From Microbulbifer variabilis (GTDB lineage: Bacteria > Pseudomonadota > Gammaproteobacteria > Pseudomonadales > Cellvibrionaceae): a stretch of DNA of 64,000 nucleotides. The position numbers and the translations under genes were made by a program. Location: assembly GCF_020524905.1 (NCBI RefSeq), contig NZ_JAIVKI010000002.1:62001-126000 (forward strand), read 5' to 3'. Shown here piece after piece: positions 1 through 16,711 of the stretch. Position 1 is the stretch's first letter. Every line of letters begins with the position of its first letter. The notes beneath the pieces were generated by a model that saw only the letters and a list, made by a program, of their open reading frames with translations, had not been told where the DNA came from and did not search any database.

Positions 1-825
1 CCGCAGCACGCTCTTTCCCGCGCTGCGGGCTGGCTGGCGAATACCGAGATCAAGTCGATCAAGGACCCCTTTACCCGCTGGTTTGTCGAGAAGTACGGTG
101 TCGATATGCAGGAGGCCAAAGAGACCGATTGCACCGCCTATCGCACTTTCAACGACTTTTTTACCCGCGAACTCAAAGAGGGCGCACGGCCGATTGTCAG
201 TAGCGAAGGTAGCCTAGCCTGTCCCGCAGACGGCGCTATTAGTCAGCTAGGTGCTATCCACAATGGACGCGTGTTCCAGGCCAAGGGGCACGACTACAGC
301 CTGCTGGAACTGGTGGGCGGTGATCCCGAGTTGGCGGCCCAGTTTAACGACGGCCACTTCGCCACCGTGTACCTGTCACCCAAGGATTACCACCGGGTGC
401 ATATGCCTATCGACGGCACACTGCGCAGCATGACTTATGTACCGGGCCAGCTGTTCTCGGTCAACACCGTGACCGCCGAAAACGTACCGCGCCTGTTCGC
501 CCGCAACGAACGCCTGGTGTGTGTATTCGATACGGTCGTTGGACCCATGGCCATGATTTTGGTAGGCGCCATGATCGTTGCCGGAATCGAGACCGTTTGG
601 GCCGGTCAGGTGACTCCCCATACCCGCGAGATACGCAGCACCAACTATCGGGATAATGCACCGGTTCACCTGCGAAAAGGCGAGGAGATGGGGCGTTTTA
701 AACTGGGTTCCACAGTGGTCATGTTGTTTGGGGCAGATCAGGTACGCTGGCTGGACAGCCTTGAGGCGGAAACCCCTGTGCGAATGGGTGAGTATTTCGG
801 CAGCATGATAGCTGACGCCGACTAA
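1..825 (+). CDS. psd: Phosphatidylserine decarboxylase proenzyme (5' end cut by window edge)
   Basis: Makes phosphatidylethanolamine from phosphatidylserine at the inner membrane. The reading frame is open from base 1, so the N-terminus lies outside the window; the first in-window ATG (106) is internal, because the residues before it match the family region preceding VDMQEA. Visible family motifs are [10 protein letters not shown] (catalytic Asp), [13 protein letters not shown] (catalytic His) and near the C-terminus GRFKLGSTV. The LGST motif is the self-cleavage site, where the Ser becomes the pyruvoyl cofactor of the alpha chain. Only a short tail follows it, as expected. The gene is convergent with the HD-GYP gene. 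Confidence 0.95.
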   Translation, partial: PQHALSRAAGWLANTEIKSIKDPFTRWFVEKYGVDMQEAKETDCTAYRTFNDFFTRELKEGARPIVSSEGSLACPADGAISQLGAIHNGRVFQAKGHDYSLLELVGGDPELAAQFNDGHFATVYLSPKDYHRVHMPIDGTLRSMTYVPGQLFSVNTVTAENVPRLFARNERLVCVFDTVVGPMAMILVGAMIVAGIETVWAGQVTPHTREIRSTNYRDNAPVHLRKGEEMGRFKLGSTVVMLFGADQVRWLDSLEAETPVRMGEYFGSMIADAD

Positions 826-832
826 TTTTCCT

Positions 833-859
833 TGAGAGCGGCAAGCTGCGCTGCTCTCA
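833..859. terminator. Weak hairpin between convergent psd and HD-GYP gene
   Basis: TGAGAGC (833-839) can pair with GCTCTCA (853-859) around a 13-nt loop. It lies between two convergent genes, where a shared terminator would be expected, but neither strand has a clear T-run after the stem. Confidence 0.3.
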
Positions 860-880
860 GGGCCTCCCTCTGGAAATAAA

Positions 881-2236
881 TTACCTGGCCAGACGCGAAA
901 AGAAGCGGGACAGTTGCCCACCACTATTGAAAAGATAATTGTCCCGCACTGCCGAGGTATTCACTTCGGGGTAAGCTCCTGGCTCTATATCCCGCACTAT
1001 GCTGATCTTTTCCTCCGGTCGCATCTTGCCCCGCTCGATCAATTTTTCGGCGCGGTCTTCCGCAGCTGCCAGGTCAAACAGGTGCGGTTTGCTCAGTTGG
1101 CGCTTGTGCGCGTCCAGCACAATCATCACCTTCGGGCGCAAACGCCGGTCGTAAGTCTGCTCTACCACGACACCCACTTCGCCACTGGAGAGTTCTACCT
1201 GGGTACCGGTGGGATAGAGACCTATCGCCTGAATAAATTCGACAACCAGCTGTTCCTGGTAGGCGATGCCGCGCAGATCATAGAGTTCCGCCACGGCCTT
1301 GGAAGGCGCAATGGGCTGGCTGACGCCACGGGGGTTCGTTGCTTCATCGTAAAAAGTCACGATGCCACACATGCGCGCCAATACGGGAATCTTGTCACCG
1401 CGCAAACCGCCGGGATAACCACCACCATCGTGTCGCTCGCGATGAGCGCGCACAATATCGATTACCTGGGGGTCGACCTGGGCATCCGCCGATAGCATCT
1501 GCACGCTGTGCTGTACAAATTTGCGGTACTCCAGTTCGCTGCGCGGGTCGCGCTGGAGCATCTGCAGCACTTCTGCGGGAATCGATAACTTGCCCACATC
1601 CTTTAACAGGGTGGCCACCCCCAGCTGCACTAGCTCGTGCCGAGCCAAGCCGATATGCCGGCCAAACAGCACCGCCCAGATACTGGCGCGCACCGAGTGG
1701 CTGTAAGTGTGCTCATCCCTATCCCGCACACGCGCCAGCCAGGCAAAGGCATCCGGGCTACGCAGCACGCTCTCAACCAGATCCTCTACGACCCGATTCA
1801 TCTGCGATACTGGTAATGGCCGGTTGCTGGCCACCAGCCCCATAACTTCACCCATGCCGCGTAATATCTGTCCGTGCAACTTGCGCGCGTTGCCGGCCTC
1901 GCGCTGGGCGGGCTGAGGCGGTGGGTAAGCTTTGTGGGAGACCGCAACCGGGCGGCAGGGAATGGTGACACGTATGGCAGCTCGACCCTGCCCTTTGGAA
2001 CTTGCACCACTAGCACCGACCAAGCGGCGTAATGTAACTCCGGCACTACCTACCGTCTTGTGCACGTCCACATAGACAAAACGGCAGTACTTCTGCAGCT
2101 GACGAATCTCCTCCAAATCGCGGATATAAAATCCCTGTAGCGCGAATGGAGTCTGGGCCCAGGGCTTGTCTAACCTGGACACAAACATGCCGCGCTGGAG
2201 ATCACCGACGGAGATTTTTGCCTGTTCGAGTGCCAC
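881..2236 (-). CDS. DUF3391 / degenerate HD-GYP domain protein
   Basis: Related to cyclic-di-GMP phosphodiesterases but probably not catalytic. The N-terminus (KISVGDLQRGMFVSRLD) matches the DUF3391 domain that precedes HD-GYP modules. The C-terminal half has an HD-GYP fold with DGGGYPGGLRG retained. Key ligands differ from the catalytic pattern: the HD dyad reads LLKDVGK (Lys for His), the usual HHE reads HRE, and a later conserved Asp is replaced in IVTFYDEAT. The tail (ELSSGEVGVVVEQ, RLRPKVMIVLD) resembles a known group of such divergent proteins. The start is uncertain: a TTG at 2287 would add 17 residues but lies right after a GC-rich inverted repeat; GTG at 2236 starts close to the domain. 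Neither has a good ribosome site. Possible role: c-di-GMP binding or protein interaction (inference). Confidence 0.8.
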   Translation of the reverse strand: MALEQAKISVGDLQRGMFVSRLDKPWAQTPFALQGFYIRDLEEIRQLQKYCRFVYVDVHKTVGSAGVTLRRLVGASGASSKGQGRAAIRVTIPCRPVAVSHKAYPPPQPAQREAGNARKLHGQILRGMGEVMGLVASNRPLPVSQMNRVVEDLVESVLRSPDAFAWLARVRDRDEHTYSHSVRASIWAVLFGRHIGLARHELVQLGVATLLKDVGKLSIPAEVLQMLQRDPRSELEYRKFVQHSVQMLSADAQVDPQVIDIVRAHRERHDGGGYPGGLRGDKIPVLARMCGIVTFYDEATNPRGVSQPIAPSKAVAELYDLRGIAYQEQLVVEFIQAIGLYPTGTQVELSSGEVGVVVEQTYDRRLRPKVMIVLDAHKRQLSKPHLFDLAAAEDRAEKLIERGKMRPEEKISIVRDIEPGAYPEVNTSAVRDNYLFNSGGQLSRFFSRLAR

Positions 2237-2287
2237 TTGGGGAGGTACCGACCACTGTAATAAATGCCTGGAGACCGCCCTCAACAA

Positions 2288-2313
2288 GGGCCCCCGCTCT
2301 ATATCTGGGGCCC
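2288..2313 (-). repeat. GC-rich inverted repeat upstream of the HD-GYP gene
   Basis: GGGCCCC (2288-2294) pairs with GGGGCCC (2307-2313) across 12 nt. The hairpin would form in the HD-GYP mRNA leader, directly before the alternative TTG start at 2287. No T-run follows, so it is not a typical terminator for hemE. Function unknown. Confidence 0.4.
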
Positions 2314-2408
2314 CTCGGGCAAGCGCACATTTATATCACGGAGAGATATTGGCGAGCACCTATACAAAGTGAGACTGTATTCACAGACTCAGACACTAGA
2401 TGCCACAG

Positions 2409-3488
2409 TTAAGCGTGATATTTTGCGGAAAGCTCAACCACTGCCTCGATCATGGCGCCTGCGTGGGTTGGGTCGACTTTCGGGGTAATACCGTGGCCAA
2501 GGTTGAAAACATGGCCGCTACCCTGGCCGTAGGACTGCAGCACAGCTTCCACTTCTTGGCGGATGCGCTCCGGGCTGGCGTAGAGCACGGAGGGATCCAG
2601 ATTACCCTGCAGGGCAACGCGATCCCCAACTCGGGCGCGGGCACTGCCGATATCGGTGGTCCAGTCGAGCCCCAAGGCATCAGCACCGGTATCCGCCATC
2701 GCTTCCAACCACTGACCACCCCCTTTGGTGAACAGGATAGCGGGCACCCGGCGGCCATCGGCTTCTTTGATCAGACCACTGAGAATGCGCTGCATATATT
2801 GCAGGGAGAATTCGCGGTAGGCGCTGTGACTCAGGGCACCGCCCCAGGTATCGAAGATTTGTACCGCCTGGGCACCGGCGCGAATCTGTGCATTCAGGTA
2901 GTCGGTCACCGAATCGGCGAGTACGGTCAGCAGCTGGTGCATCAGCTCGGGGCGGTTGTAGAGCATTTCCTTACTGCGGGCAAAGTCTTTGCTGGAGCCG
3001 CCCTCGATCATGTAGGTGGCCAGGGTCCAGGGGCTGCCGGAAAAACCGATCAGCGGCACGCGGCCATTCAGCTCGCGGCGAATGGTGGACACCGCATTCA
3101 TCACATAGTCCAGATCCCGTTCGCTGTTGACCACTTCCAATGCCTCGATATCAGCGGCAGTGCGCAGTGGTTTATGGAACTTGGGCCCCTCTCCCTCGGA
3201 GAAATACAGACCGAGGCCCATGGCATCGGGAATGGTGAGAATATCGGAGAACAAAATGGCCGCATCGAGAGGGTAGCGCTCCAGTGGCTGCAGGGTGACC
3301 TCGCACGCCAATTCGGTATTACGGCACAGATCCATAAAGCTACCAGCCTCGGCACGGCTGGCGCGGTACTCGGGTAGGTAGCGGCCCGCCTGGCGCATCA
3401 TCCACACTGGCGTTCGATCCACGGGCTGGCGCAGCAGAGCGCGGAGAAAGCGGTCGTTTTTCAATTCGGACGGTTTGGTATCAGACAT
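2409..3488 (-). CDS. hemE: Uroporphyrinogen decarboxylase
   Basis: Cytoplasmic enzyme that removes four acetate carboxyl groups from uroporphyrinogen III to give coproporphyrinogen III in heme synthesis. The 359-residue length is typical of the family. Visible signatures are the N-terminal [11 protein letters not shown], the glycine loop [17 protein letters not shown] and the C-terminal [12 protein letters not shown]. The ATG start gives [19 protein letters not shown], a usual N-terminus. It lies downstream of gltBD on the same strand, but a strong terminator separates them, so it should have its own promoter in 3489-3590. I found no convincing promoter hexamers there. Confidence 0.97.
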   Translation of the reverse strand: MSDTKPSELKNDRFLRALLRQPVDRTPVWMMRQAGRYLPEYRASRAEAGSFMDLCRNTELACEVTLQPLERYPLDAAILFSDILTIPDAMGLGLYFSEGEGPKFHKPLRTAADIEALEVVNSERDLDYVMNAVSTIRRELNGRVPLIGFSGSPWTLATYMIEGGSSKDFARSKEMLYNRPELMHQLLTVLADSVTDYLNAQIRAGAQAVQIFDTWGGALSHSAYREFSLQYMQRILSGLIKEADGRRVPAILFTKGGGQWLEAMADTGADALGLDWTTDIGSARARVGDRVALQGNLDPSVLYASPERIRQEVEAVLQSYGQGSGHVFNLGHGITPKVDPTHAGAMIEAVVELSAKYHA

Positions 3489-3590
3489 AGGTACACCGAG
3501 CGGGCTAAAAAAACGGCCATTGTACAGGGGGCGGGGCCACTAGATACAGAGTGGCAAAAATATCACTCGGGCAGGTTGAGAGCTGGGGCT

Positions 3591-3623
3591 AATAAACAAA
3601 ATGGGAGGCGTAAAGCCTCCCAT
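3591..3623 (-). terminator. Rho-independent terminator of gltBD
   Basis: A perfect 9-bp stem (3601-3609 with 3615-3623, arms ATGGGAGGC and GCCTCCCAT) with a 5-nt loop. On the minus strand it is followed by TTTGTTTATT. It lies just after the gltD stop codon. Confidence 0.85.
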
Positions 3624-3638
3624 TCGCAACGGAGATAA

Positions 3639-9523
<5,885 letters not shown>

Positions 9524-9867
9524 AGAATTCCTCGTCACTATCGATTGGGGGACCACAGGCACTGCCGATAGCGGCCTGTCATGGGCAAAAATGGCTTAAC
9601 GCTCGCGCTACGCTCTCCTGCGGTCCCTAGGTAAAAGATCCCGAGATAAAAAAAGCCCTCTTGTGGGGCTTCCTTTATTGTTCTTATTGGCGGTCATCTA
9701 GCCCCGCCATTATTATCGGGGGGCGCGCAATATTACTTGCTTGTCACTACTTTTTCAATGTTTCACAGTTTTTTTAACTGTCAAACAAAAATAAGTCAGA
9801 TTTATTTCCTATACACTGAATTATAAATGACCGCGCTCCCTGAGAAGGAGCATTCGCGAAGAGCCTG
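9524..9867. other. Intergenic region between aroB and gltB
   Basis: This 344-bp stretch holds the terminator at 9645-9671 and, between it and gltB, the likely gltBD promoter and leader (9524-9644). The half nearer aroB is AT-rich, with a 6-bp inverted repeat (ACAGTT at 9765-9770, AACTGT at 9776-9781) that lacks a T-run. I could not identify confident promoter hexamers and see no gene. Confidence 0.6.
9645..9671 (-). terminator. Rho-independent terminator downstream of aroB
   Basis: Stem AAGCCC (9653-9658) with GGGCTT (9666-9671) and a 7-nt loop. On the minus strand it is followed by a run of seven T. It closes the pilMNOPQ-aroKB transcript before gltB. Confidence 0.7.
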
Positions 9868-10953
9868 TCATCTGGCACCACAGTTCCTTAGCGCATCTAT
9901 AACTTTCTCTCTAGGCGTATCATCGACAACTTTCGCATCTCCCAGGGACCTTAGTAGCACCAGTCGCAACCTGCCATCCAATACTTTCTTATCTAACTGC
10001 ATAGCTTCGAGAAAATCATCGACACTCATGTCGGCAGGAGACTCCTGAGGCAGCTGCGCCTTTTGCAGCAGCTTACGAACACGTTGGATTAATTCGTTGT
10101 CCACACTCCCCTGTAAATGCGAGAGCTCCAAGGCCATCATCATTCCAGCAGACACTGCCTCACCATGCAACCAGCGCCCGTAGCCTTGCACTGCCTCTAT
10201 CGCATGCCCAAAGGTATGACCAAAATTCAATATGGCGCGCCGACCGGCCTCTCGTTCATCACTGGCGACAACTTCCGCCTTATCCCGACAACATCGATCC
10301 ACCGCATAAGCCAAGGCCTTGGGGTCTCGGGATAACAGCGCATCGATATTAGTTTCAATCCAGTGAAAAAATGGTGCATCGCATATCAATCCGTACTTAA
10401 TCACCTCCGCAATACCAGCAGAGAACTCACGGTCTGGCAAAGTCCCCAAAGTATCCATATCGGCAAGTACCAATCGGGGCTGGTAAAAAGCCCCAATCAT
10501 ATTTTTGCCCAGAGGGTGATTGACGCCCGTCTTCCCCCCGACAGAGGAGTCCACTTGGGCAAGGAGTGTGGTGGGCACCTGGATGAAATCGACACCGCGC
10601 TGGTAGCAGGCAGCGGCAAAACCACACATATCCCCCACAACGCCGCCACCAAGTGCAATGAGCGTGGTAGTGCGGTTGTGCCTCTGCTCCAATAGAGTAT
10701 CGAAAATTCGATTGATGGTATCCAGGGTTTTAAAGGCCTCCCCATCGGGTAGCTCGACCACATCCACCTTATCGAAATCAGAGAGACCCTGCAGTAATCG
10801 GGATAAATACAAGGGGGCTACAGTCTCATTAGTTACCACACAGATCTGGCGCCCGCGGATATAAGGCAGCAGGTATTGAGAGTCTCCAAGTAACTTGGAC
10901 CCAATCACAATGGGGTAACTGCGCTCCCCCAGCTCCACATTAAAACAGTGCAC
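9868..10953 (-). CDS. aroB: 3-dehydroquinate synthase
   Basis: Second step of the shikimate pathway: an NAD- and metal-dependent cyclisation of DAHP to 3-dehydroquinate in the cytoplasm. The 361 residues are family-typical. Motifs seen: the nucleotide-binding [13 protein letters not shown], the active-site stretch [19 protein letters not shown] followed by [15 protein letters not shown], and the metal-binding [11 protein letters not shown]. It lies 78 nt after aroK, the usual partner, on the same strand. Confidence 0.97.
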   Translation of the reverse strand: MHCFNVELGERSYPIVIGSKLLGDSQYLLPYIRGRQICVVTNETVAPLYLSRLLQGLSDFDKVDVVELPDGEAFKTLDTINRIFDTLLEQRHNRTTTLIALGGGVVGDMCGFAAACYQRGVDFIQVPTTLLAQVDSSVGGKTGVNHPLGKNMIGAFYQPRLVLADMDTLGTLPDREFSAGIAEVIKYGLICDAPFFHWIETNIDALLSRDPKALAYAVDRCCRDKAEVVASDEREAGRRAILNFGHTFGHAIEAVQGYGRWLHGEAVSAGMMMALELSHLQGSVDNELIQRVRKLLQKAQLPQESPADMSVDDFLEAMQLDKKVLDGRLRLVLLRSLGDAKVVDDTPREKVIDALRNCGAR

Positions 10954-11031
10954 AATACTCTCCTTCCCACTAGCGCCAATAAGTAACGCATTGAGTTAAT
11001 GAGACGCACTTTAGCACAGAGTGAAAAAAGG

Positions 11032-11556
11032 TTATTGGGAGAGGCTTGCCAGAAGACGCTCAGTGACCAGGGCTGATGCTTGCTTGGGGGTTAGGTCATC
11101 AGTGTCGCAGATAACATCCGCTACTTCACGGTAAAGAGGGGCGCGCTCATGCAAAATTTCTTCTATGCGCGCGCGAGGATTGGGCACTCGTAAAAGCGGG
11201 CGATTGCTGTTCTTGGAAGTGCGCTCTAAAAGCTGCTCCACCCCGGCCTGCAGGTAAACCACATGACCAAACTTTTGTAGCAGTCTCCGGTTTTCCTCTA
11301 AAAGAACGATCCCGCCACCGGTGCCAATAACCTGGCAGACGCCCTGACAGAGCTCTTCCAGAACTTCACTTTCGCGGCGACGGAAACCAGCTTCGCCCTC
11401 GACATCAAATATCCAGGGAATATCTGCCCCTGTGCGTTCTTCCAGCACCTTATCGGTATCGGCAAAAGGCAGCTGTAATTGAGCCGCCAACAATTTGCCG
11501 ATCGTAGATTTGCCCGCCCCCATAGGGCCGACAAGAAAGATGGAGCGGTTAATCAC
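11032..11556 (-). CDS. aroK: Shikimate kinase
   Basis: Phosphorylates shikimate with ATP. The Walker A motif GPMGAGKST lies at residues 10-18, followed by FADTD (shikimate-binding Asp) and the GTGGGI loop. The start is GTG and overlaps the pilQ stop in a GTGA arrangement, so translation is probably coupled to pilQ. This joins a housekeeping aromatic pathway to the pilus operon, as in Pseudomonas. 174 residues, typical. Confidence 0.96.
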   Translation of the reverse strand: MINRSIFLVGPMGAGKSTIGKLLAAQLQLPFADTDKVLEERTGADIPWIFDVEGEAGFRRRESEVLEELCQGVCQVIGTGGGIVLLEENRRLLQKFGHVVYLQAGVEQLLERTSKNSNRPLLRVPNPRARIEEILHERAPLYREVADVICDTDDLTPKQASALVTERLLASLSQ

Positions 11557-13754
11557 TTAGATAATAAAGTCTCGTTTTCTATGATACGGGGGGTAATAAA
11601 CATCAGTATCTCGCGCTTATCATCGGTTCTAATAGTTTTCTTGAATAAATTACCCAGGTATGGAATATCTCCCAATAGAGGAACTTTAGTTTCTCCTTCG
11701 AGCATATTACTCTCAAAAACTCCGCCGAGGACGATAGTTTCTCCATTACCCACCAGCACTTTTGTTTGTAAAGTATTCACGTTAATAGATGGAATTTGGT
11801 TACTGCTACTAACACTAAAGTAATCACCAACAGAATTCTGTTCAATATTCAACGCCATAATAATATTGTTGTCCGGGGTAATTTGGGGAAGAACCTGAAG
11901 TTCAAGTACCGCTTCACGGAATGTTACCGAAGCGGCACCTGAAGAGGTAGCTTCAAGATAAGGTATTTCCACCCCCGATTGAATCGTTGCTTCCTGCTTA
12001 TCTCCCGTTACAACTTTCGGCTGTGATACGATTTCTGCCATACCCACATCTTCCATCGCAGAGAGCTCCAGGCCCAAGTAGAAATCATTTTTTAATATTG
12101 CGTATGCAATATTACCCGCTCGAGATGCAACCCCTAGGTCTACCATTAAAGGATGGTGTCCGCTTAGTGTTGTCTCAAGATTCTGTCCTGTACCGCCTAC
12201 CCCTACTCCATTTTGACTTCCTGAAACAACTCCGAGGGCTTCGTCAGTGAGCTCAGTTGTACCAATATAATCCCAGGTCACACCAAGCTCTCGTTTAAAA
12301 TCAGTATTGGCAGTGACGATTCGAGCCTCAATCATGACCTGTCGGATTGGAACATCAATAACTTCTATCAGCTCACGAAATTGGGCAATTTTTTCTTCCG
12401 TATCGGTGAGAATAATTGTGTTTGTACGTTCATCAACAATGGCACTACCTCTCGATGAAAGAATACTCGCATTTTTATTAGCGCCATCAGCGCCTCCCCC
12501 TGCAAAGCCACCTTGACCTGAGGCATCGCTGCCTTTTCCGGAAAATAAATTGAATAGTTCACCCGCATCAGCATAGCGAACCGCAATATATTCAGTACGC
12601 AGCGGTGCCAACTCTTCGAGTTGCTTACGAGTTTCTAGCTCCTGCCGCTCACGCTCAGCAATTTCAGCAGCAGGAGCCACCATGATAACACTACCTTCCT
12701 GGCGTTTATCCAAGCCCTTGGCCTTAAGAATCAGAGTCAGGGCTTGATCCCACGGCACTCCATCAAGACGCAGAGTAATGCGACCCTGAACTGTATCACT
12801 GGCTACTAAATTGAGATCAGTAAAATCAGCAATAATTTGTAGTACAGAGCGAACTTCAATATCTTGGAAGTTTAGAGAGAGCTTTTTCCCTGTGAATTGA
12901 AACTCTTTTTCCTTCTCACGAATTTCCGCTGCTGACAGGGGCTTTACACTAAGTACATACTGGTTATCCGCTTGATATGCAAGATAATCATAATCTGTGT
13001 CTGTAGGATCAACAGCAATTACGGTATTGTGACCATCGCTATCTACCGTAATCGCATTTACTGGGGTTGCAAAGTCGGTCACATCAAGTCGCTGGCGAAG
13101 AGATTCAGGCAATTCTGCACCCAGAAAGGTTAAATAGATTTTGCCGTTGGTACGCTCAACATCAATATTTACGGCCGGGTTGGAAAGACTAACGATAACT
13201 TTACCTTCCCCTTCTTCTCCGCGACGAAAATCAACATTGTTCACCGCGATAGAATCTAATGCGCGAAAATTTTTCTCCCCCCCCAAATCCAATCCGCCAT
13301 CATGAGAAACTTCACTAGGCAAAGCTGCGACTGCCCCTGTAGTTGCAGTATTTGCTCCAATCTCCATTATCAGTTGATTGCCTTTGCGCTCACTGGTATA
13401 GATGGGCAGCTGATCCAAATTCACAATAAGTCGAGTACGGGCATCATTAGAAACAACTACCGCACTTCTTGCCCCACCTATTCCAAGCGAGAACTTTTTT
13501 TGGGGCAGTGCACTCTCGACGCCAGCAAAGTCCATCACAATCCGCGCAGGTTGCTCAATCGTATAACCCGTGGGCTCTGGAGGTACATCACTAAAGGTTA
13601 AACGTAGCTGTACGCGACTGCCGGGCAACTCAGAAAACTGTATATCGTTCAACTGGTTGGCCTGGGCTTGCAGCGCCACAGGTATCATCATTATGATGGC
13701 GAACAGCAAAAGCTGAAACGGCGCCAAACACTTAGCGAACTGCTTGTTAATCAT
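11553..13754 (-). CDS. pilQ: Type IV pilus secretin
   Basis: Forms the outer-membrane pore through which the pilus exits. Residues 1 to about 31 look like a signal peptide ending near ALQAQA. Two AMIN-type peptidoglycan-binding regions follow (about 35-140 and 160-280), then a secretin/TonB short N-terminal domain (KKLSLNFQDIEVRSVLQIIADF), an N1 domain (EYIAVRYADAGELFNLFS) with a Gly/Asp/Ser-rich linker, and the secretin core with VPLLGDIPYLGNLFKK and EILMFITPRII. 733 residues. Its start overlaps the pilP stop by one base (TAATG). Base composition looks more AT-rich than pilM or aroB. Confidence 0.96.
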   Translation of the reverse strand: MINKQFAKCLAPFQLLLFAIIMMIPVALQAQANQLNDIQFSELPGSRVQLRLTFSDVPPEPTGYTIEQPARIVMDFAGVESALPQKKFSLGIGGARSAVVVSNDARTRLIVNLDQLPIYTSERKGNQLIMEIGANTATTGAVAALPSEVSHDGGLDLGGEKNFRALDSIAVNNVDFRRGEEGEGKVIVSLSNPAVNIDVERTNGKIYLTFLGAELPESLRQRLDVTDFATPVNAITVDSDGHNTVIAVDPTDTDYDYLAYQADNQYVLSVKPLSAAEIREKEKEFQFTGKKLSLNFQDIEVRSVLQIIADFTDLNLVASDTVQGRITLRLDGVPWDQALTLILKAKGLDKRQEGSVIMVAPAAEIAERERQELETRKQLEELAPLRTEYIAVRYADAGELFNLFSGKGSDASGQGGFAGGGADGANKNASILSSRGSAIVDERTNTIILTDTEEKIAQFRELIEVIDVPIRQVMIEARIVTANTDFKRELGVTWDYIGTTELTDEALGVVSGSQNGVGVGGTGQNLETTLSGHHPLMVDLGVASRAGNIAYAILKNDFYLGLELSAMEDVGMAEIVSQPKVVTGDKQEATIQSGVEIPYLEATSSGAASVTFREAVLELQVLPQITPDNNIIMALNIEQNSVGDYFSVSSSNQIPSINVNTLQTKVLVGNGETIVLGGVFESNMLEGETKVPLLGDIPYLGNLFKKTIRTDDKREILMFITPRIIENETLLSK

Positions 13755-14281
13755 TATCCGTTGCCCTTTTCTTTCAACGTCAGTGCTCGCGGCCTCTCTA
13801 TCCAGCCACCAGTGCCATCTGGCACAATTTCCAATACATCGAGCTGTGAAGCTGTTGTATTCACCACTCTCCCGTGATTTTTCCCCAAGTAATTACCCAC
13901 GGTTACTCTATGAATCCCGCCTTCGCCATCATCAATCAAAGCCCACAACTGCCCATCCCTCGACAAAGTGCCAACCATGGATAAAGCATCAAAATTAATT
14001 CGCTCCAATAATTCACGCTGCCGACTCATATCAGGTGCTATGTCTAGTCTTCGGCCAACTAATCTCTGCTCTGATTCAAGCACTGGTCTAGCGAAAGGGC
14101 TTCGCATTGCTGTTGCACTATAAACATACGGGCTATAGGGAGTAAAAGTAGGTATTGGCTCTATTTGTCCCTTTGGCCTACGCTCAACTTCAGCCATTTT
14201 TTCAAATAAATCACTATGATCGGTATTTAAACTACACCCTGAGGTAACCAAGAGACACGCAGGGAAAAGGTACTTTTTCAT
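13754..14281 (-). CDS. pilP: Type IV pilus assembly lipoprotein
   Basis: Inner-membrane lipoprotein that links the PilN/PilO dimer to the PilQ secretin across the periplasm. The signal ends in a lipobox, LLVTSGC, at residues 11-17. The C-terminal half (LWALIDDGEGGIHRVTVGNYLGKNHG) matches the beta-sandwich domain that contacts PilQ. 175 residues. Overlaps pilO by ATGA, so translation is likely coupled. Confidence 0.93.
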   Translation of the reverse strand: MKKYLFPACLLVTSGCSLNTDHSDLFEKMAEVERRPKGQIEPIPTFTPYSPYVYSATAMRSPFARPVLESEQRLVGRRLDIAPDMSRQRELLERINFDALSMVGTLSRDGQLWALIDDGEGGIHRVTVGNYLGKNHGRVVNTTASQLDVLEIVPDGTGGWIERPRALTLKEKGNG

Positions 14282-14898
14282 CCCTCCTCTCCCTGATCCT
14301 TATAGCGATAGGTCTTCGCATTAATTAACATGTTGAGCATGCCAGCACCATCTCGGTTGGTAGAGATAGTGAAATCATGCAATGTCACAATCCTTGGCAT
14401 ACCGGCTATTCCACTAATAAACGATCCAAATTCGTGATATCCACCTTGAACTTGTATCTTGATAGGTAATTCAACATAAAACTCACCTACCAACTCTTTT
14501 TCCAGTTCCACTTTTTCGATCGCTAATCCGCTGCCTCGCCCATATTCATCAATATCTTCAAGCAATCCAGGAACTTCTGTGTCCTTCGGCAATTGCTTTA
14601 ATAAAGCACCAAAAGTTTCCTCCATTTCCACAAGCTGGGCACGATAAGCATCCAGATTGGCAGCCTCAAATTGTTTTTGCTCAAACTGACCGAATAATTC
14701 TTGCTCTTTTTTACTGGCAAACTCGAGCTTATCGTAAAGATCTCCCACCCAAGCGTAATAACCTGCACAAGCCAAGACAGCGACAACTAGCACTAATAGA
14801 GTTAAACGCCCTGCTAGAGGCCAAACTCCCATACGGCTAAAATCTAAATCATTAACATCCAGCTCTTGAAGCTGTTTAAGCGTATCCGCCAATGCCAT
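14278..14898 (-). CDS. pilO: Type IV pilus inner-membrane alignment protein PilO
   Basis: Pairs with PilN in the inner membrane to form the pilus alignment subcomplex. One transmembrane helix (LTLLVLVVAVLACAGYYAWV, about residues 33-52), then a periplasmic coiled coil (about 55-105) and a ferredoxin-like domain. QLPKDTEVPGLLEDIDEYG is a recognisable PilO stretch. 206 residues. Lies 12 nt after pilN. Confidence 0.93.
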   Translation of the reverse strand: MALADTLKQLQELDVNDLDFSRMGVWPLAGRLTLLVLVVAVLACAGYYAWVGDLYDKLEFASKKEQELFGQFEQKQFEAANLDAYRAQLVEMEETFGALLKQLPKDTEVPGLLEDIDEYGRGSGLAIEKVELEKELVGEFYVELPIKIQVQGGYHEFGSFISGIAGMPRIVTLHDFTISTNRDGAGMLNMLINAKTYRYKDQGEEG

Positions 14899-14910
14899 TT
14901 TTATTTCCCT

Positions 14911-15486
14911 TTAGTTGGCCACGCCATGACCTTCATCTTTACTCTTGCGCCCGCTTAAATGCACGGTGAGCTGGAATGCGCTGGCCTGTTCGCCAAAAGC
15001 TGGGCTTGCGGTGACATCGGTGAGATTGGGGGATTCATACCAGTTCGACTGATCCAGGTTGCGCATAAAGGAGGAGACCCGATTATTTGACTCGGCGATT
15101 CCAGACACACTTAGGCCATTTCCCTTACGCTCAAGGGAGGTCAGCCAAAGTCCTTCCGGAGTTGCCTGTACCAGCTCATCAAAATAACGCACTGCCAGAG
15201 GGCGGTTCCCCTGAAGCTCCTGAATAACGCGCATACGATCGATCAATTCCTGGCGACGCTTTTTCAGATCCTTAATTTCGCTTACTTGTTTATTGAGCGC
15301 GTCAATCTTGACCTGCAATATCTGGTTGCGCTCATTTTGCAAGGCAACCTGTTGGTCAACCGTTTTCATCCACAAAAAAACCGACAACGCCGCAGCCATA
15401 ATTACCAGCACTAGTACCTGCTGAAATTCTTTCTGCTTCTGTGCTCGATATTCCTGACGCCAGGGGAGTAGATTAATTTTAGCCAT
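14911..15486 (-). CDS. pilN: Type IV pilus inner-membrane alignment protein PilN
   Basis: Begins MAKINLLPWRQEYR; in this family the cytoplasmic INLLPWR motif docks into PilM. One transmembrane helix follows (VLVLVIMAAALSVFLWM, about residues 25-41), then a coiled coil and a periplasmic ferredoxin-like domain. 191 residues. The start is one base after the pilM stop (TGAGATG), so the pair is tightly coupled. Confidence 0.94.
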   Translation of the reverse strand: MAKINLLPWRQEYRAQKQKEFQQVLVLVIMAAALSVFLWMKTVDQQVALQNERNQILQVKIDALNKQVSEIKDLKKRRQELIDRMRVIQELQGNRPLAVRYFDELVQATPEGLWLTSLERKGNGLSVSGIAESNNRVSSFMRNLDQSNWYESPNLTDVTASPAFGEQASAFQLTVHLSGRKSKDEGHGVAN

Positions 15487-15487
15487 C

Positions 15488-16585
<1,098 letters not shown>

Positions 16586-16600
16586 TTATGAAAGTTTGAT

Positions 16601-16628
16601 GTTATAGCACTTTAAATTACCGCTTCAA
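16601..16628 (-). promoter_or_regulatory. Candidate sigma-70 promoter for pilMNOPQ-aroKB
   Basis: Minus strand: -35 TTGAAG (16623-16628), 16-nt spacer, -10 TATAAC (16601-16606), about 37 nt upstream of the pilM ATG. Four of six and five of six consensus bases. Found by eye in the 147-bp pilM-ponA divergent region. Confidence 0.5.
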
Positions 16629-16663
16629 CCGGCATTTGCATAGGTAATAGCGCACAATATTCG

Positions 16664-16669
16664 TATAAT
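16664..16669 (+). promoter_or_regulatory. Candidate -10 element for ponA
   Basis: A perfect TATAAT 43 nt before the ponA ATG. I see no good -35 at 16-18 nt spacing; TTGCAT lies 22 nt upstream, which is too far for a standard promoter. Confidence 0.35.
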
Positions 16670-16711
16670 TATTCACCGAATCACACAAATGAAGTACACA
16701 GAAGCAGTTTC

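Noticed and set aside
2400-3377. 325-codon plus-strand open frame opposite hemE
   Set aside because: Lies wholly antisense to hemE, whose motifs are unmistakable; the composition is rich in His and Gln as in shadow frames.
9765-9781. Small inverted repeat between aroB and gltB considered as terminator
   Set aside because: Only 6 bp of A/T-rich stem with no T-run on either strand.
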